From the NCBI GenBank assembly GCA_963787195.1, contig CAWBCI010000066.1, forward strand, positions 1 to 41,156: a stretch of 41,156 nucleotides of DNA. The letters are read 5' to 3'. Of this stretch, positions 25,716 to 35,191 are shown piece after piece; the stretch's first letter is position 1, and each line of letters starts with the position of its first letter. Source of the stretch: CAWBCI01 sp963787195 (GTDB lineage Bacteria; Bacteroidota; Bacteroidia; Bacteroidales; JAGOPY01). Below the pieces are notes generated by a model. That model saw only the letters and a program-made list of their open reading frames with translations. It made no database searches and was not told the origin of the DNA. Made by a program: the position numbers and the translations under genes.

Positions 25716-26333
25716 TCAGGCTTCACCGTTCAGTTTCACCTGTATACGTGAACTCAGCAGGTCAATGGCTACAAGATTTTCACCTCCCTGAGGTATGATC
25801 AAATCAGCATATCTTTTCGAAGGTTCAATAAATTGAAGGTGCATGGGCTTTACAAAACTTTCATAATGCCGCAGTACCATTTCCACCGAACGCCCCCTTT
25901 CGAGTATATCGCGCTGAATAATCCGCATCAGGCGGTCATCCGCATCGGCATCCACAAATACTTTGACATTAAATCGTTCCCGTAATTCGTCATTGGTAAG
26001 GATCAGTATTCCTTCAACGATGATAACATCCTTGGGTTTGATTATAACAGTTTCTTTCGACCTGGCGCAACTCACATAAGAATAGATGGGCATTTTAATA
26101 GAATACCCGCCTATAAGCTGGTCAAGGTGACGGATCAGTAACTCCCACTCAATGGACGAAGGATGGTCGAAATTAATCTTTCTCTTTTCTTCTTTGGGAA
26201 GATGACCGTTATCCCAGTAATAGGCATCCTGGGGAATTACCGAAACTGAGTTTTCGGGCAAGGCAGCAATGATTTTGTTTACAACCGTGGTTTTTCCGGA
26301 ACCGGAACCTCCTGCAATACCAATGATGAGCAT
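25716..26333 (-). CDS. udk: Uridine kinase
   Basis: Phosphorylates uridine or cytidine to the monophosphate in pyrimidine salvage. The 205-residue protein has the P-loop GGSGSGKTT (8-16), substrate-site sequences PQDAYYW and NFDHPSSIEWELL, the DVIIVEGILIL strand and VFVDADADDRLMRIIQRD. Phosphoribulokinase/uridine kinase family; length fits uridine kinase. Confidence 0.92.
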   Translation of the reverse strand: MLIIGIAGGSGSGKTTVVNKIIAALPENSVSVIPQDAYYWDNGHLPKEEKRKINFDHPSSIEWELLIRHLDQLIGGYSIKMPIYSYVSCARSKETVIIKPKDVIIVEGILILTNDELRERFNVKVFVDADADDRLMRIIQRDILERGRSVEMVLRHYESFVKPMHLQFIEPSKRYADLIIPQGGENLVAIDLLSSRIQVKLNGEA

Positions 26334-26421
26334 ATTCAGTATTTTTTTGCTAAGATAGTGAATTCGGCGTAAGCAATTTGCTCCTTCCCGATTTCAGGTA
26401 AAGCTTGTTTTTGGAAGAAAT

Positions 26422-26763
26422 TCAACTATCGGTCTTCGGGGAAAGTTTAACCAGGGCATAACCCACAAGCAGGCTGAGAACAAATGAAATCAGGAAACGG
26501 TATGAGTCAGAGTGCAATATGTCGTATGATAAAAGCCAGGATTTCAGATCAATGACCCATAATATAGCATAGAGTATTAATCCGATGAAGACGGGCAATA
26601 AGAAGGATCTTAAATAACCTGATTTACGGTTCTGACCCATATAGCCAAGCAATAGACAGCAAGCGAGCCATGTGATAATACCGGTGATGAAAGATGTGAG
26701 CGACATGATAGCGTGAATTATTGCAGAATAAAGGTACACATTTTCATTTTCCGGCTTGAACAA
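26422..26763 (-). CDS. Small membrane protein of unknown function
   Basis: 113 residues with three predicted membrane helices (about 10-40, 50-72 and 85-106) and short basic loops (GQNRKSGYLR). No family recognised. The longest frame uses TTG at 26763; a GTG at about residue 9 is an alternative start. It is divergent from the T9SS gene at 26824. Confidence 0.5.
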   Translation of the reverse strand: MFKPENENVYLYSAIIHAIMSLTSFITGIITWLACCLLLGYMGQNRKSGYLRSFLLPVFIGLILYAILWVIDLKSWLLSYDILHSDSYRFLISFVLSLLVGYALVKLSPKTDS

Positions 26764-26823
26764 GGTATGATTTTTGCTAATTTTAAATTATTAAATTGCC
26801 TGCAGTAATTAAAATTCCTGATT

Positions 26824-27627
26824 ATGAAAAGAGCATATCTACTCTTCCTTATTTTCGTACCGCTTTTATTATTCAGCCAGACGCCTTTTAACTGGTACCT
26901 GGATGAAATTCATCCCGGACTGGATATACATCTTTCTCCTGATCCGGATTTCCTTACTGAAGGGAGCCGATCATGCAAAATGCAGCTTGATTCTCGTTAT
27001 GTGCCTTATCTCATTTCAGAGGAATTTAATGTAAATCCGGGAATGACATATAATTTTTCCATTGATGTTTTTGATAATGATACCCTGGGTCAGTTGAAGA
27101 TTTATGCTGATTTTTATGATGATTTGGGAAATAATGTTTTTGACCATGATCCGGTGAGTACTACGGATAGTTCAGTATGGCAAACCATAGCCTGGAGCGG
27201 GACTGTTCCGGTAACTGCTGCCAGGGGCTATGTGATGATCAAATTCTACAGTCAGCCTAATCAGGAGCATTTTATAGATACGGCTTATGCCTGGATAGAT
27301 AATGCATCTTTTGATCTTCAGGGAGGAAATAATATCCTGGCAAACGGGGGATTTGAAAACTGGACATCCGGTGAAAATGAACTTGCATCAATCAGATCTG
27401 TGAAGATTTATCCAAATCCGGCAAGGACTTATATCCGCATCGACACTCCCAGGAGTATAGAAAATGCATCCATAATCGATCTGATGGGGAAAACAGTCCT
27501 GGAAATCCGCAGTCCTGAGGAAATGGCCGGAAGGATTGATATCAGTGATCTGAATCCGGGAATTTATATGATAGTCTTCAGGAATGCACGGGGAGTCGTC
27601 GAAAACAAAAAGCTAATCAAACACTGA
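26824..27627 (+). CDS. T9SS-sorted protein with carbohydrate-binding-like domain
   Basis: A 267-residue secreted protein: signal peptide ending LLLFSQ (1-19), a jelly-roll domain (about 20-185; MQLDSRYVPYLISEEFNVNPG, FSIDVFDNDTLGQLKIYADF) resembling carbohydrate-binding modules, and a type A sorting domain (195-267; IYPNPARTYIRI, then ISDLNPGIYMIVF). There is no catalytic domain, so an adhesin or binding role is likely. Ligand unknown. Confidence 0.8.
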   Translation: MKRAYLLFLIFVPLLLFSQTPFNWYLDEIHPGLDIHLSPDPDFLTEGSRSCKMQLDSRYVPYLISEEFNVNPGMTYNFSIDVFDNDTLGQLKIYADFYDDLGNNVFDHDPVSTTDSSVWQTIAWSGTVPVTAARGYVMIKFYSQPNQEHFIDTAYAWIDNASFDLQGGNNILANGGFENWTSGENELASIRSVKIYPNPARTYIRIDTPRSIENASIIDLMGKTVLEIRSPEEMAGRIDISDLNPGIYMIVFRNARGVVENKKLIKH

Positions 27628-27664
27628 AAAGCTTAAATCCTTTTTAGATCATACAAAGTAATGA

Positions 27665-29576
27665 TCAATTTTCATTGGCAGTCTGACTGATCCATGAATT
27701 CCAGGGGATCATCTTTTGCAGTTTTCCTCTTAATTCATCCGCATCCTTTATTCTGCCTGCGGCTTGAAACTGATCGGCCAAAGCTATTTGTATCCTGAAA
27801 TCATGAGGGAATTTTTTGGCCGCATTCCTGAGTACTTCAAGAGCCATTGTGTCTTTCTTCGCATCATTCAGGGCTCCGGCGAGATCGTAGGCAAATACTG
27901 AATTTCCCGGATCATATATGCAGGCAGTTTTGAATTCCACGATAGCTTCCCCAATCTGCCCCTGGCCTGCCATGAATTCAGCGTAATAATGATGGAGTTG
28001 AGCGGATGATGGATATTTTGAGAGTGCTTTTTCAAACATTTCCTTTGCCTGTGGGATGTCATCTTCCAGTTGGTAAATCCTTGCCAGTGCCTCATAGGCC
28101 GGGAAATAGAGGGAATCAATACGCAGGGCCATATGAAAGGCGCTGTCAGCCATGTCATAATTATCGTTGGCAATATGATATTTCCCGATTTCAATGGAAG
28201 TTTCGGGTAAATCTGAGATCAGACTCAAGGTATGCACATATTCATACATAGCCTTACTGAAATCCAGCTTATGAATTTTGTTTACCTGATCAAGGTTCAG
28301 GTCCGACAAGGCCCTTTCAGCTGCAAACCTGATTCCATCTAGCGAATCAAACAGTAAGGGATATAACAAATGGTAGCGTTCCATTAATTTTCGGGCAGAG
28401 ATAGCTTCTAATGCACCAAAACGGATCAAGGGATGGGAATCTTCCAATAAATGTTCAGATGGATCGGTTTCATTATCAATATGGTAATTCTTAAGATAGA
28501 AAAGTGCTTCTGCCCGGATTATAGAGGGGATGGAATCATCTATGGCAATTTCTGCCAGCTTGTGTCCCGCACCGGGAATACTCTGAGTTGCACTGAAAAA
28601 GATTTCCCTGGGGATAATAGTATCATTATAATTTTCTCCGAAAAATTTATTGCTGGCCTGGATTGCCCATTCAACTGATTTATCGGTATGACAATCATTG
28701 CAGGCATTGGGCAGTCCGGTCCTCATGGTCATACCCGGACGGGGCATGTTAAAGGAATGATCAAGCAAATGGCTCATTTCTTCAGATTTGTCTATCAAAG
28801 GCATATGGCAGGCAATACAGCTTCCCCCTTTAGCTTCCGGATCATGATGGTGATGTGATCGGGATTTATATTTTTTTTCCAGATGGCATTTCAGGCAGCT
28901 TTCATCCGGAATATTTCCGCTGAAAGTGCTGTGCGGATCATGGCAGGAATTGCAATTCACCCCTGCCTGGTACATTTTGCTTTCAAGGAATAAATTGTAT
29001 TCGGAATATTTATTTTTTTCTCCTAAACGGGGAATGTAAGCTGACAGAAGAGATCTTGAAAAATCAGCTGTTTTCAGCGATCCTTAGCCAATTGGAATGA
29101 CAGCGTCCGCAGAGACCAGAGGCAAATTCCGGGAAGTATTTTTTTTCTGCATATACACTTCCTTGAAGGCTATCCATTGTCCAGCTTGTATTGAATGCGG
29201 AGAGCTTCACTCCGAAACCCATCAGTTCACCTTTCAAATGAGGATTATTCTGCTGGTCTTCATCCAATGCCCATTCTATATGTCTGGAAGCCGGCCCATG
29301 GCAACTTTCACAAGCAGGGGCTTCAGGCTTGTTTATCCGGACTAATGTTGGGCCCCGTCCTTTTAATTTTTCAGCTTCAGTCTGATGATAATGCGGTGAC
29401 ATTTTCCACTTCCGGTATTCCTTTTCATGACATTTTAAACACTTCTCACTACCTGCGAATGTGGCTTGAGAATAGAAAATATGTTCGCCTAGCCGGCTAT
29501 ATTTTAAAAACAACAGGACAAAAGCCAGAAGGAGTAATGAAGAAAATAAAATTATCCAGTATTTTCCGGACTTCAT
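27665..29576 (-). CDS. Seven-heme cytochrome with HEAT and TPR repeats, frameshifted
   Basis: Reconstructed 636-residue membrane-anchored or exported cytochrome. N-terminal piece (29576-29064): one hydrophobic helix (7-24) and CXXCH at residues 46, 89 and 156. C-terminal piece: CXXCH at 208, 227, 253 and 292, then HEAT-like helices (about 310-420) and TPRs (about 450-630). This is a known bacterial layout in which a multiheme head is fused to a helical scaffold. The first frame stops at 29064 after CHSNWLRIAENS, while SLKTADFSRSLLSAYIPRLG runs from about 29079 in the next frame into the downstream open frame. One extra base near 29080 explains the break. The redox partner is unknown. Confidence 0.85.
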
Positions 29577-29657
29577 TGGATTTTATTTCTGATAAAGATA
29601 AAAAATTGCAGGGATCAAATTGCGCCGGAAGCTTTTATTAAACCAGGTAGGTGTCTG

Positions 29658-29951
29658 TTACTTGTTCAATAGATTTTGATAAGCGGGATGCCTTGCAATA
29701 TAAACATCCATATATGAACAGAGTGAAGACACGCGAAGATGCTTGTCCTTTGCATATTCCAGGGCTGTTTTTGCCATTCTTCCCGCTATTCCCTGTCCGG
29801 AATATTCTTCAGGTACTTCAGTATGAAGGAAAGCTATATGATCTCCGACCAGGAGATAGTCAATTAAAGCCAATTTACCATCAAGATCCACTTCAAACCT
29901 GTCAGCGGCCATATTATGAATTACATTTATTTCTTCAGGCATTTTCATCAT
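29658..29951 (-). CDS. Small GNAT-like N-acetyltransferase (NATD1/YjdJ type)
   Basis: 97 residues, the compact GNAT subtype. It shows ADRFEVDLDGKLALIDYLL, the strand IAFLHTEVPEEYSGQGIAGRM with acetyl-CoA loop SGQGIA, and the C-terminal SYMDVYIARHPAYQNLL typical of the family. Substrate unknown. ATG codons at 29951, 29948 and 29942 are all possible starts. Confidence 0.88.
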   Translation of the reverse strand: MMKMPEEINVIHNMAADRFEVDLDGKLALIDYLLVGDHIAFLHTEVPEEYSGQGIAGRMAKTALEYAKDKHLRVSSLCSYMDVYIARHPAYQNLLNK

Positions 29952-30001
29952 TTCAACCTTAAATTATCAATTAACAAACTACATACAATTATTCATACTC
30001 A

Positions 30002-30595
30002 TTACCTGAAGGTGATCGACCAGATGCCTCTGAAGTCACCTTCATGGTAGCCAATTGCTTCGTCATCCGGATAAAGTGATTTAATCAGTTCATTATTCTC
30101 GTATGTCATCGTTTTTCCCGGCTCCCCGTGGCAATTCAGACAAAGAGGGCTGTTTACCATGATCGGGGCATAATAGGCTATACTTCCGTCCTCCAGCATT
30201 TCAATCCGGGCTATCAGTTCTTGTTTTAATTCATGATCATTCTGGTAAGCCAGAAGCATTTTCTTTTCATTAATTGCCGGTAGGTTTCCCGAATTCCGGG
30301 CCTGTAAAGTCGTACGACGAATTTCAGCCTTGTATAATGTCTTCAATGAATCTACCAAAGGATTCGCCATCAGATTGCAATACTGTATGGCATTTTCAAT
30401 ACCTCCTTCAGCCATGGCTCCCTTTAGTTGAGTGGATAAAGTGCTGGCTGCTTTACTTGTTATTTCTGTTCCCTTCTTCAAATACTGATCCTTTTCCTGA
30501 TCAATCAGTTTCCCCTGATTATTGGAACAGGAAGTTAGGCCAAGTGCAATTATCAATACAGGAACAAAAAATTTCTCTTTATTATTCCAGATCAT
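30002..30595 (-). CDS. DUF3365/Tll0287-like single-heme lipoprotein
   Basis: 197 residues from the ATG at 30595, chosen because it gives a clean lipoprotein signal (LIIALGLTSC, Cys23). The longer open frame back to 30772 would put 59 unrelated residues before it. The domain AIQYCNLMANPLVDSL, then IRRTTLQARNSGNLPA and a late CLNCHGEPG (152-156) match the Tll0287-like heme c/PAS-type family. It may sense or carry electrons or small gases; this is inference. Next to the seven-heme cytochrome on the same strand. Confidence 0.82.
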   Translation of the reverse strand: MIWNNKEKFFVPVLIIALGLTSCSNNQGKLIDQEKDQYLKKGTEITSKAASTLSTQLKGAMAEGGIENAIQYCNLMANPLVDSLKTLYKAEIRRTTLQARNSGNLPAINEKKMLLAYQNDHELKQELIARIEMLEDGSIAYYAPIMVNSPLCLNCHGEPGKTMTYENNELIKSLYPDDEAIGYHEGDFRGIWSITFR

Positions 30596-30654
30596 ATAGT
30601 TAGAATTTGTAGTTAAACTTTTTTCTAATTTAAGAAAATTTTTTATATATAATA

Positions 30655-30694
30655 GCACACTCCCGAATTGCGGGTCTGCAATTCGGGAGTGTGC
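30655..30694. repeat. REP-like perfect hairpin
   Basis: A 17-bp perfect stem (GCACACTCCCGAATTGC and its reverse complement) around a 6-nt loop GGGTCT. There is no adjoining T-run on either strand long enough for a typical terminator. It lies 60 nt upstream of the DUF3365 start codon. Confidence 0.85.
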
Positions 30695-30982
30695 ATGAGG
30701 TAGGACAGGGTTTGTTGGATGATGTTTAAAATAAGGAATGTGAATCCATCCCTTTTTTGCATAACTACACAAGTGCCAAATAAACGTTTCGGGGGAGAAA
30801 AGGAAGTAAATTTTAGAAATTGAGCGTTTTGTTCAATCATTCATTCATCAACATTCACAACTAATATCGTAATATTTAACAACATAAGGCAAGCCTTGTT
30901 AATAAAATCACATGATTTGTTGAAAAGCTGCCTTTAAATCTTAAACAAGGTTTAATTATAATCTTTTATAAGATAAAAAAGT

Positions 30983-31039
30983 AAGCCGCTATTTGGCGTA
31001 CTTTTGAGTTATGCCAAAAGTTACCGGGAACAGCGGCTT
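30983..31039 (-). terminator. Terminator of the minus-strand uptake operon
   Basis: AAGCCGCT (30983-30990) pairs with AGCGGCTT (31032-31039), enclosing an inner TTTGGC/GCCAAA pair (30992-30997 and 31013-31018). On the minus strand the structure is followed by TACTTTTTTATC. It starts 42 nt after the stop of the last operon gene (31081). Confidence 0.7.
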
Positions 31040-31080
31040 TTGATTTCATTCTTGAGCAGAATATTTTTTCTTTAAGAAGA

Positions 31081-31920
31081 CTATTGGACGATAAGTTTGC
31101 GGGTAATATTTTTACTATAATCCCGGGTTTGGATCTTCACTAAGTAAAGTCCGGGTTTAAGACCTGAAATATCAATGCTTCCGGAAAATCTACTGCTTAA
31201 AGCTTCATTTATTAACTGTTGACCGGATACATTGTAAATACTGACTTCTAAATCCTGCATTCCCGGATTGAAGTTGATGTGTCCACTTGCTGGATTCGGG
31301 TAAAATTTCAGGAAGTCAGGCTGATTTTCAGCAATAGCATTGAATGCTGTTCCCATTACAACTATGTTATCTATCTTGGATTTTCCAATAGCTTCAACAA
31401 TTCCCCCGGCTGAATTATCATTAGTGGTCATGATCCATCTAAGTGAGATAAGGTCCTGATCATTGCATTCCAGGGGGAGTGGGAGGCTATCAATAAGCCC
31501 TGTAGTCCAGTCATTTGCAACAGTAATTTGTGAATTGGGCACATCAGTCCAGCTTCCGTCAATGCCGATTCGATACTGTACTTTCCAGTCCTTTGGGCCC
31601 GGGTCTGTTCCACCTGAACTTTGTTTGGAACTGAGGTTTAATTGATTATAGCCTTTGGTGGTAAAATCGACCACCCAGCATTTCAGATCGCTTCCGTTTT
31701 CCCACCCGCTAGCCTGTGCCGCCTTGTCTTCAAAGCCATTTTTCATTTCGATGGCACTGGTGCCGCCTTCAGTGCTGATTTCTTTGTCCAGATTTTCAGC
31801 AATCCCGCCATCAGCAATCAAATCAGCTGATGCATTGGGAAAATTCCAGTCAACGATCAGGGTTTGCGGAAATGCGTAAACCACTGAAAATAAAAGTAAA
31901 AAGGTAAAAATCTTCTTCAT
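31081..31920 (-). CDS. T9SS-sorted protein, last gene of the uptake operon
   Basis: 279 residues: signal peptide ending YAFPQ (1-19), a beta domain (20-190; LIVDWNFPNASADLIADGG, CWVVDFTTKGYNQLNLSS, WKVQYRIGIDGSWTDV) like those that begin many Bacteroidota secreted proteins, and a type A sorting domain (205-279; FYPNPASGHINF, ISGLKPGLYLVKI). It begins 24 nt after the TonB receptor, so it is probably co-transcribed and may display a binding protein for the same ligand on the surface. Confidence 0.82.
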   Translation of the reverse strand: MKKIFTFLLLFSVVYAFPQTLIVDWNFPNASADLIADGGIAENLDKEISTEGGTSAIEMKNGFEDKAAQASGWENGSDLKCWVVDFTTKGYNQLNLSSKQSSGGTDPGPKDWKVQYRIGIDGSWTDVPNSQITVANDWTTGLIDSLPLPLECNDQDLISLRWIMTTNDNSAGGIVEAIGKSKIDNIVVMGTAFNAIAENQPDFLKFYPNPASGHINFNPGMQDLEVSIYNVSGQQLINEALSSRFSGSIDISGLKPGLYLVKIQTRDYSKNITRKLIVQ

Positions 31921-31944
31921 AATTAAAATTTTAAAAATTAAACA

Positions 31945-34239
31945 TCATATTTTATAACTTAATTCTGCCATAATAAAACGTCCCGGACCTACTCTTCCTT
32001 TCCGGTCTATATATTGCTCATCCAAAAGGTTTTCAACACTTAATGATATTCCAAATTTTTTAAAGAAAGTCCGGTAAATTTTAATATCAATTGTTGTGAA
32101 AGCCTGGATGAGGGTGGTGTTTTCATCATCGTACCAGTTGGACCCGACATAAGTGACAAGTATGCTGGCATTCACTATCTTATTCTCCCAATATATACCC
32201 CCTGAAGCCAATTGGTCCGGTAATTCGATCAGGGAATTTCCTGTCAGGTCCTTATTCAGTTCCGGATTAATCTTATAATTAATTATAGTGCCATGGTTAT
32301 AAGAATAATTTGCGAAGATGGCCAGGTTTTTTCCCGGATGATATTTCAATGAAAATTCTCCTCCAATGATTTCTACCTCACTTATATTTTGCCTCTTTAA
32401 TACGGGTTTAAGCTGATTTCCGCCGGTATCCACAGAATCACCCGTCCCCACGAAATACTGAAAATCTCTTCCCATAGTCAGGTAAATCGCGGCGCTCATT
32501 TCCCATTTATTGCCTAAATAGGCATTTCCTCCGGCTTCGAAATTATCCGCCTTTTCAGGTTTAAGGGATGGATTTGCAAGTTTGAAGCCTTTGGTGATCT
32601 TCCCGCTTCTGCACAGATCATCAATTTTTGGGGGCATAAAGCCTTTCGAATATGAAATGTAAAAAGCCATACTATTTGAGGGGATGTATCTAAGAGATAA
32701 TTTAGGGCTGATCTGGTTCCAGTTTCCGGAGGGATAAGAAGTATTATAATCCCCTTTAAATCCCGTATTACTGGTAGGATCGATCACGCTTAGAAATCCA
32801 TTTTCATAACTTGCAATATCGAACCTCAAACCGGCAGTCAGCGACAACTTTTGCCCAATCAGCGGGATTTCATCCTGAACAAAAAAACCGGCAAAATAAA
32901 GCTCTCCTCCATATTTCTGAATATCAGTAGAGGTTCGGTAAACATCCTTTCCATCCAGGTTCCCGAATTTCAGGTCGGTCCCGAATATAAGATGGCTATT
33001 CCACAGAATCTGACGGTCAAATGACAGCCATAATCCGGCATCAGATGAATTTGAATAGGTATCATATAGTTTGTATTGCCCGCTGGTATTGATATTTTCA
33101 TTCAGGCGATCATAATTTTCCCTCTGGTAAAACAGCTTTGATTGATAATTATATTTACCGAGCTTTCCTGAGAAATTCAAATGCAGGTAATGATTTCTGT
33201 ATCGGTCAAAGGACCCGTCACGTTCGTAAACTTTGGTCCCTGCTCCATGCCATTCGTCATGATAAATATATTTGACTTCTAATTTCTGTTGTTTTGCAGT
33301 CAGATAACTGATTCCCGCTCCCAGGTTCCATTCTTTCAGCCAGACTTTGGAATCATAGGCTGTCCGGGTTTCCGGAGGTTCGACCACATATCCGTCGCCA
33401 GTCCGCTTATGTCCGAATATATTCACACTGAATTCCCGGTTCCTGCTGAGTTTGCGGGCGCTTCCAAATTCAAAATCGCCTCCGAATGTATTATAGGTCC
33501 CCGCTGATAGTTTTATTCTGCCCTCAAGGGGTTTTACAGGTTTCCGGGTGATGAAATTGATGACCCCGGCCATGGCATTGTTGCCATAAAGTGCGGAGCT
33601 TGCTCCTTTGACAACTTCAATATGATCAATATCATCCGGTTTAATTATATCCCAGCTTAGGGAACCACCTGCGGATTTATTCAGGGGAACCCCGTCGAGC
33701 AGGACCAGGGTGCGGGTAGTTCCGCTCAGGCCATGCATAGTGATTCCGGCACTTTTGGTAAAGATGCCCCAGGTCCGGTTTATGTAAATATTCGGTAAAG
33801 ACCGAAGGTAGTCATCAGGATTATTTGCCGGCAGGGACTTTATCATTTTTGGATCGACAACATTAACTGTCCCAGGTATTTCATTGATATTCTGCTTATA
33901 GCGGTTTACAGTCACTATAGTTTGATCCAGATCATATACGAGCGGGGACAGTAAAATATTTAAATGTATATTCTTGTTTTCGGGAATTTCAGGCTCTATT
34001 GATTTGTTTTTGAATCCCATAAAAGAGATATCCAAAATAATATTGCTGTCAGCAGGAACCTCAAGTAAGAAGTTTCCGTTCTGATCGGTGATGGTTCCAT
34101 AAGGCATCCCCTTCAGATATATACTGGCTTGCTGCAATGCATCCCCACTTATACTGTCACGTACCTGGCCTGTGATTTTAATTTGTCCGTTAGCCCTGAA
34201 CGCTGCAAAGATCAGAATGATGAGTATGAATTTTTTCAT
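31945..34239 (-). CDS. TonB-dependent outer-membrane receptor
   Basis: 764 residues. Imports a scarce ligand across the outer membrane using TonB energy. Order: signal peptide (1-18, ending RANGQ), carboxypeptidase-D-like domain (about 20-105; GQVRDSISGDALQQASIYLKG), plug (about 115-235; LLDGVPLNKSAGG, IEVVKGASSALYGNNAMAGV) and a barrel to the C-terminus. It is a BtuB/CirA-like type rather than SusC: no SusD homolog follows and the length is too short. Its start overlaps the stop of the lipoprotein gene by 4 nt (ATGA), showing translational coupling. Ligand unknown. Confidence 0.92.
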   Translation of the reverse strand: MKKFILIILIFAAFRANGQIKITGQVRDSISGDALQQASIYLKGMPYGTITDQNGNFLLEVPADSNIILDISFMGFKNKSIEPEIPENKNIHLNILLSPLVYDLDQTIVTVNRYKQNINEIPGTVNVVDPKMIKSLPANNPDDYLRSLPNIYINRTWGIFTKSAGITMHGLSGTTRTLVLLDGVPLNKSAGGSLSWDIIKPDDIDHIEVVKGASSALYGNNAMAGVINFITRKPVKPLEGRIKLSAGTYNTFGGDFEFGSARKLSRNREFSVNIFGHKRTGDGYVVEPPETRTAYDSKVWLKEWNLGAGISYLTAKQQKLEVKYIYHDEWHGAGTKVYERDGSFDRYRNHYLHLNFSGKLGKYNYQSKLFYQRENYDRLNENINTSGQYKLYDTYSNSSDAGLWLSFDRQILWNSHLIFGTDLKFGNLDGKDVYRTSTDIQKYGGELYFAGFFVQDEIPLIGQKLSLTAGLRFDIASYENGFLSVIDPTSNTGFKGDYNTSYPSGNWNQISPKLSLRYIPSNSMAFYISYSKGFMPPKIDDLCRSGKITKGFKLANPSLKPEKADNFEAGGNAYLGNKWEMSAAIYLTMGRDFQYFVGTGDSVDTGGNQLKPVLKRQNISEVEIIGGEFSLKYHPGKNLAIFANYSYNHGTIINYKINPELNKDLTGNSLIELPDQLASGGIYWENKIVNASILVTYVGSNWYDDENTTLIQAFTTIDIKIYRTFFKKFGISLSVENLLDEQYIDRKGRVGPGRFIMAELSYKI

Positions 34240-35171
34240 TGGGCTGTCTGTATTTTAACATCAAATTCTATGCTGCCTTGATTACCAGCATCCATTGTAT
34301 TTACGAGGAAGAGACCAAGCCTGTCTTCATGAGTTTTAAATATATATATGCTCCCGTTTGAAAGATTTTTTGCTTTGCGTTTAGCTTCACCCTCGTCCCA
34401 TAAGACTATCAGAATGCTGTCATTGGTAGCTTTCATGAAATCTTCCGGGAGCAAGGTGGTGCTTAAAAAGCGACTGGTATTCCTTACTGTCCAATCCAGG
34501 AGATCCCCTTCAAAAATTCCGCTTTCGACATTTGCCCCCGGAGATGCTATGGTAGCATTGTCCGGGCCGTAATAGTACAACAGGTCAATTACTGACTGGA
34601 CCTGAGCATCATGAACACATTCTGCAAGGGTATAATTATTTCCAGTATTGAAACTGAAAAAGCTCCCTTCTGAAGTATTAGCTTGTGCTCCCAGGCTTAA
34701 GCTATAATTTTCCAGAACTTTAAAGTTCTGTGCAGTGTCGAGAAAAATTTGGAGCGATTGCTCATCGCTGTTGCCGTATCGGTCACGTATGATAAAGTGC
34801 CAGTTTTCTATAGGGCTAAATGTCTTGGCAAATTTTCCCTCCCAGCTAAAATCCAGGCTGTTAAAACCGGTATCAATATATGTCCTCATCGTGTCGGTCA
34901 TCACCTTAATGATGAAGTTGGTAAGGTTCAATCCATCTCCTTTAGCTCGGATTTTAAATGGCATTTGCGCCCCGGCTGAAAATGTGCTGTCAGAATATAT
35001 AAATCCGGCTTCATTTACTATACTGATAGACGGCCTGGCAAATTCTTCTTTTTCATTTTTACATGAATAAATTATTAGGCTCAGGAACATTAATGCTAGC
35101 AATACTTTTAGGCTGATTGGCCTGGTTTTCGTTATGTTTACACTGACATATCGGATAATACAAAACTTCAT
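34236..35171 (-). CDS. Lipoprotein of unknown function in the uptake operon
   Basis: 311 residues with a lipobox IIYSC (Cys37) after an unusually long N-terminal region. The mature part is beta-rich (IKVMTDTMRTYIDTGFNSLDFSW may pack as an Ig-like sandwich at about 50-150), followed by a second domain with WTVRNTSRFLSTTLLPEDF and SILIVLWDEGEAKRKAKNL. It is neither SusD nor a recognised HmuY. Coupling to the TonB receptor by ATGA suggests an outer-leaflet ligand-capture partner; this is inference. Confidence 0.7.
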   Translation of the reverse strand: MKFCIIRYVSVNITKTRPISLKVLLALMFLSLIIYSCKNEKEEFARPSISIVNEAGFIYSDSTFSAGAQMPFKIRAKGDGLNLTNFIIKVMTDTMRTYIDTGFNSLDFSWEGKFAKTFSPIENWHFIIRDRYGNSDEQSLQIFLDTAQNFKVLENYSLSLGAQANTSEGSFFSFNTGNNYTLAECVHDAQVQSVIDLLYYYGPDNATIASPGANVESGIFEGDLLDWTVRNTSRFLSTTLLPEDFMKATNDSILIVLWDEGEAKRKAKNLSNGSIYIFKTHEDRLGLFLVNTMDAGNQGSIEFDVKIQTAQ

Positions 35172-35191
35172 TGCTATGCGAGATTTATTTT

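Larger units (their letters stand above)
30596..31080. other. Intergenic region with two hairpins, no gene
   Basis: A 485-base AT-rich gap between the end of the uptake operon and the DUF3365 gene. It contains a REP-like perfect hairpin (30655-30694) and the operon terminator (30983-31039). A short antisense frame across it contains the hairpin and is not taken as a gene. Confidence 0.6.

Noticed and set aside
30655..30694. Standard rho-independent terminator
   Set aside because: The stem is strong but no T-run follows on either strand; the operon already has a terminator at 30983-31039.
30643..30840. A 65-residue minus-strand frame upstream of the DUF3365 gene
   Set aside because: It contains the perfect hairpin and no recognisable protein features.
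31945..34239. SusC-type glycan receptor
   Set aside because: At 764 residues it is too short for SusC, no SusD follows, and the layout fits BtuB/CirA-type receptors.
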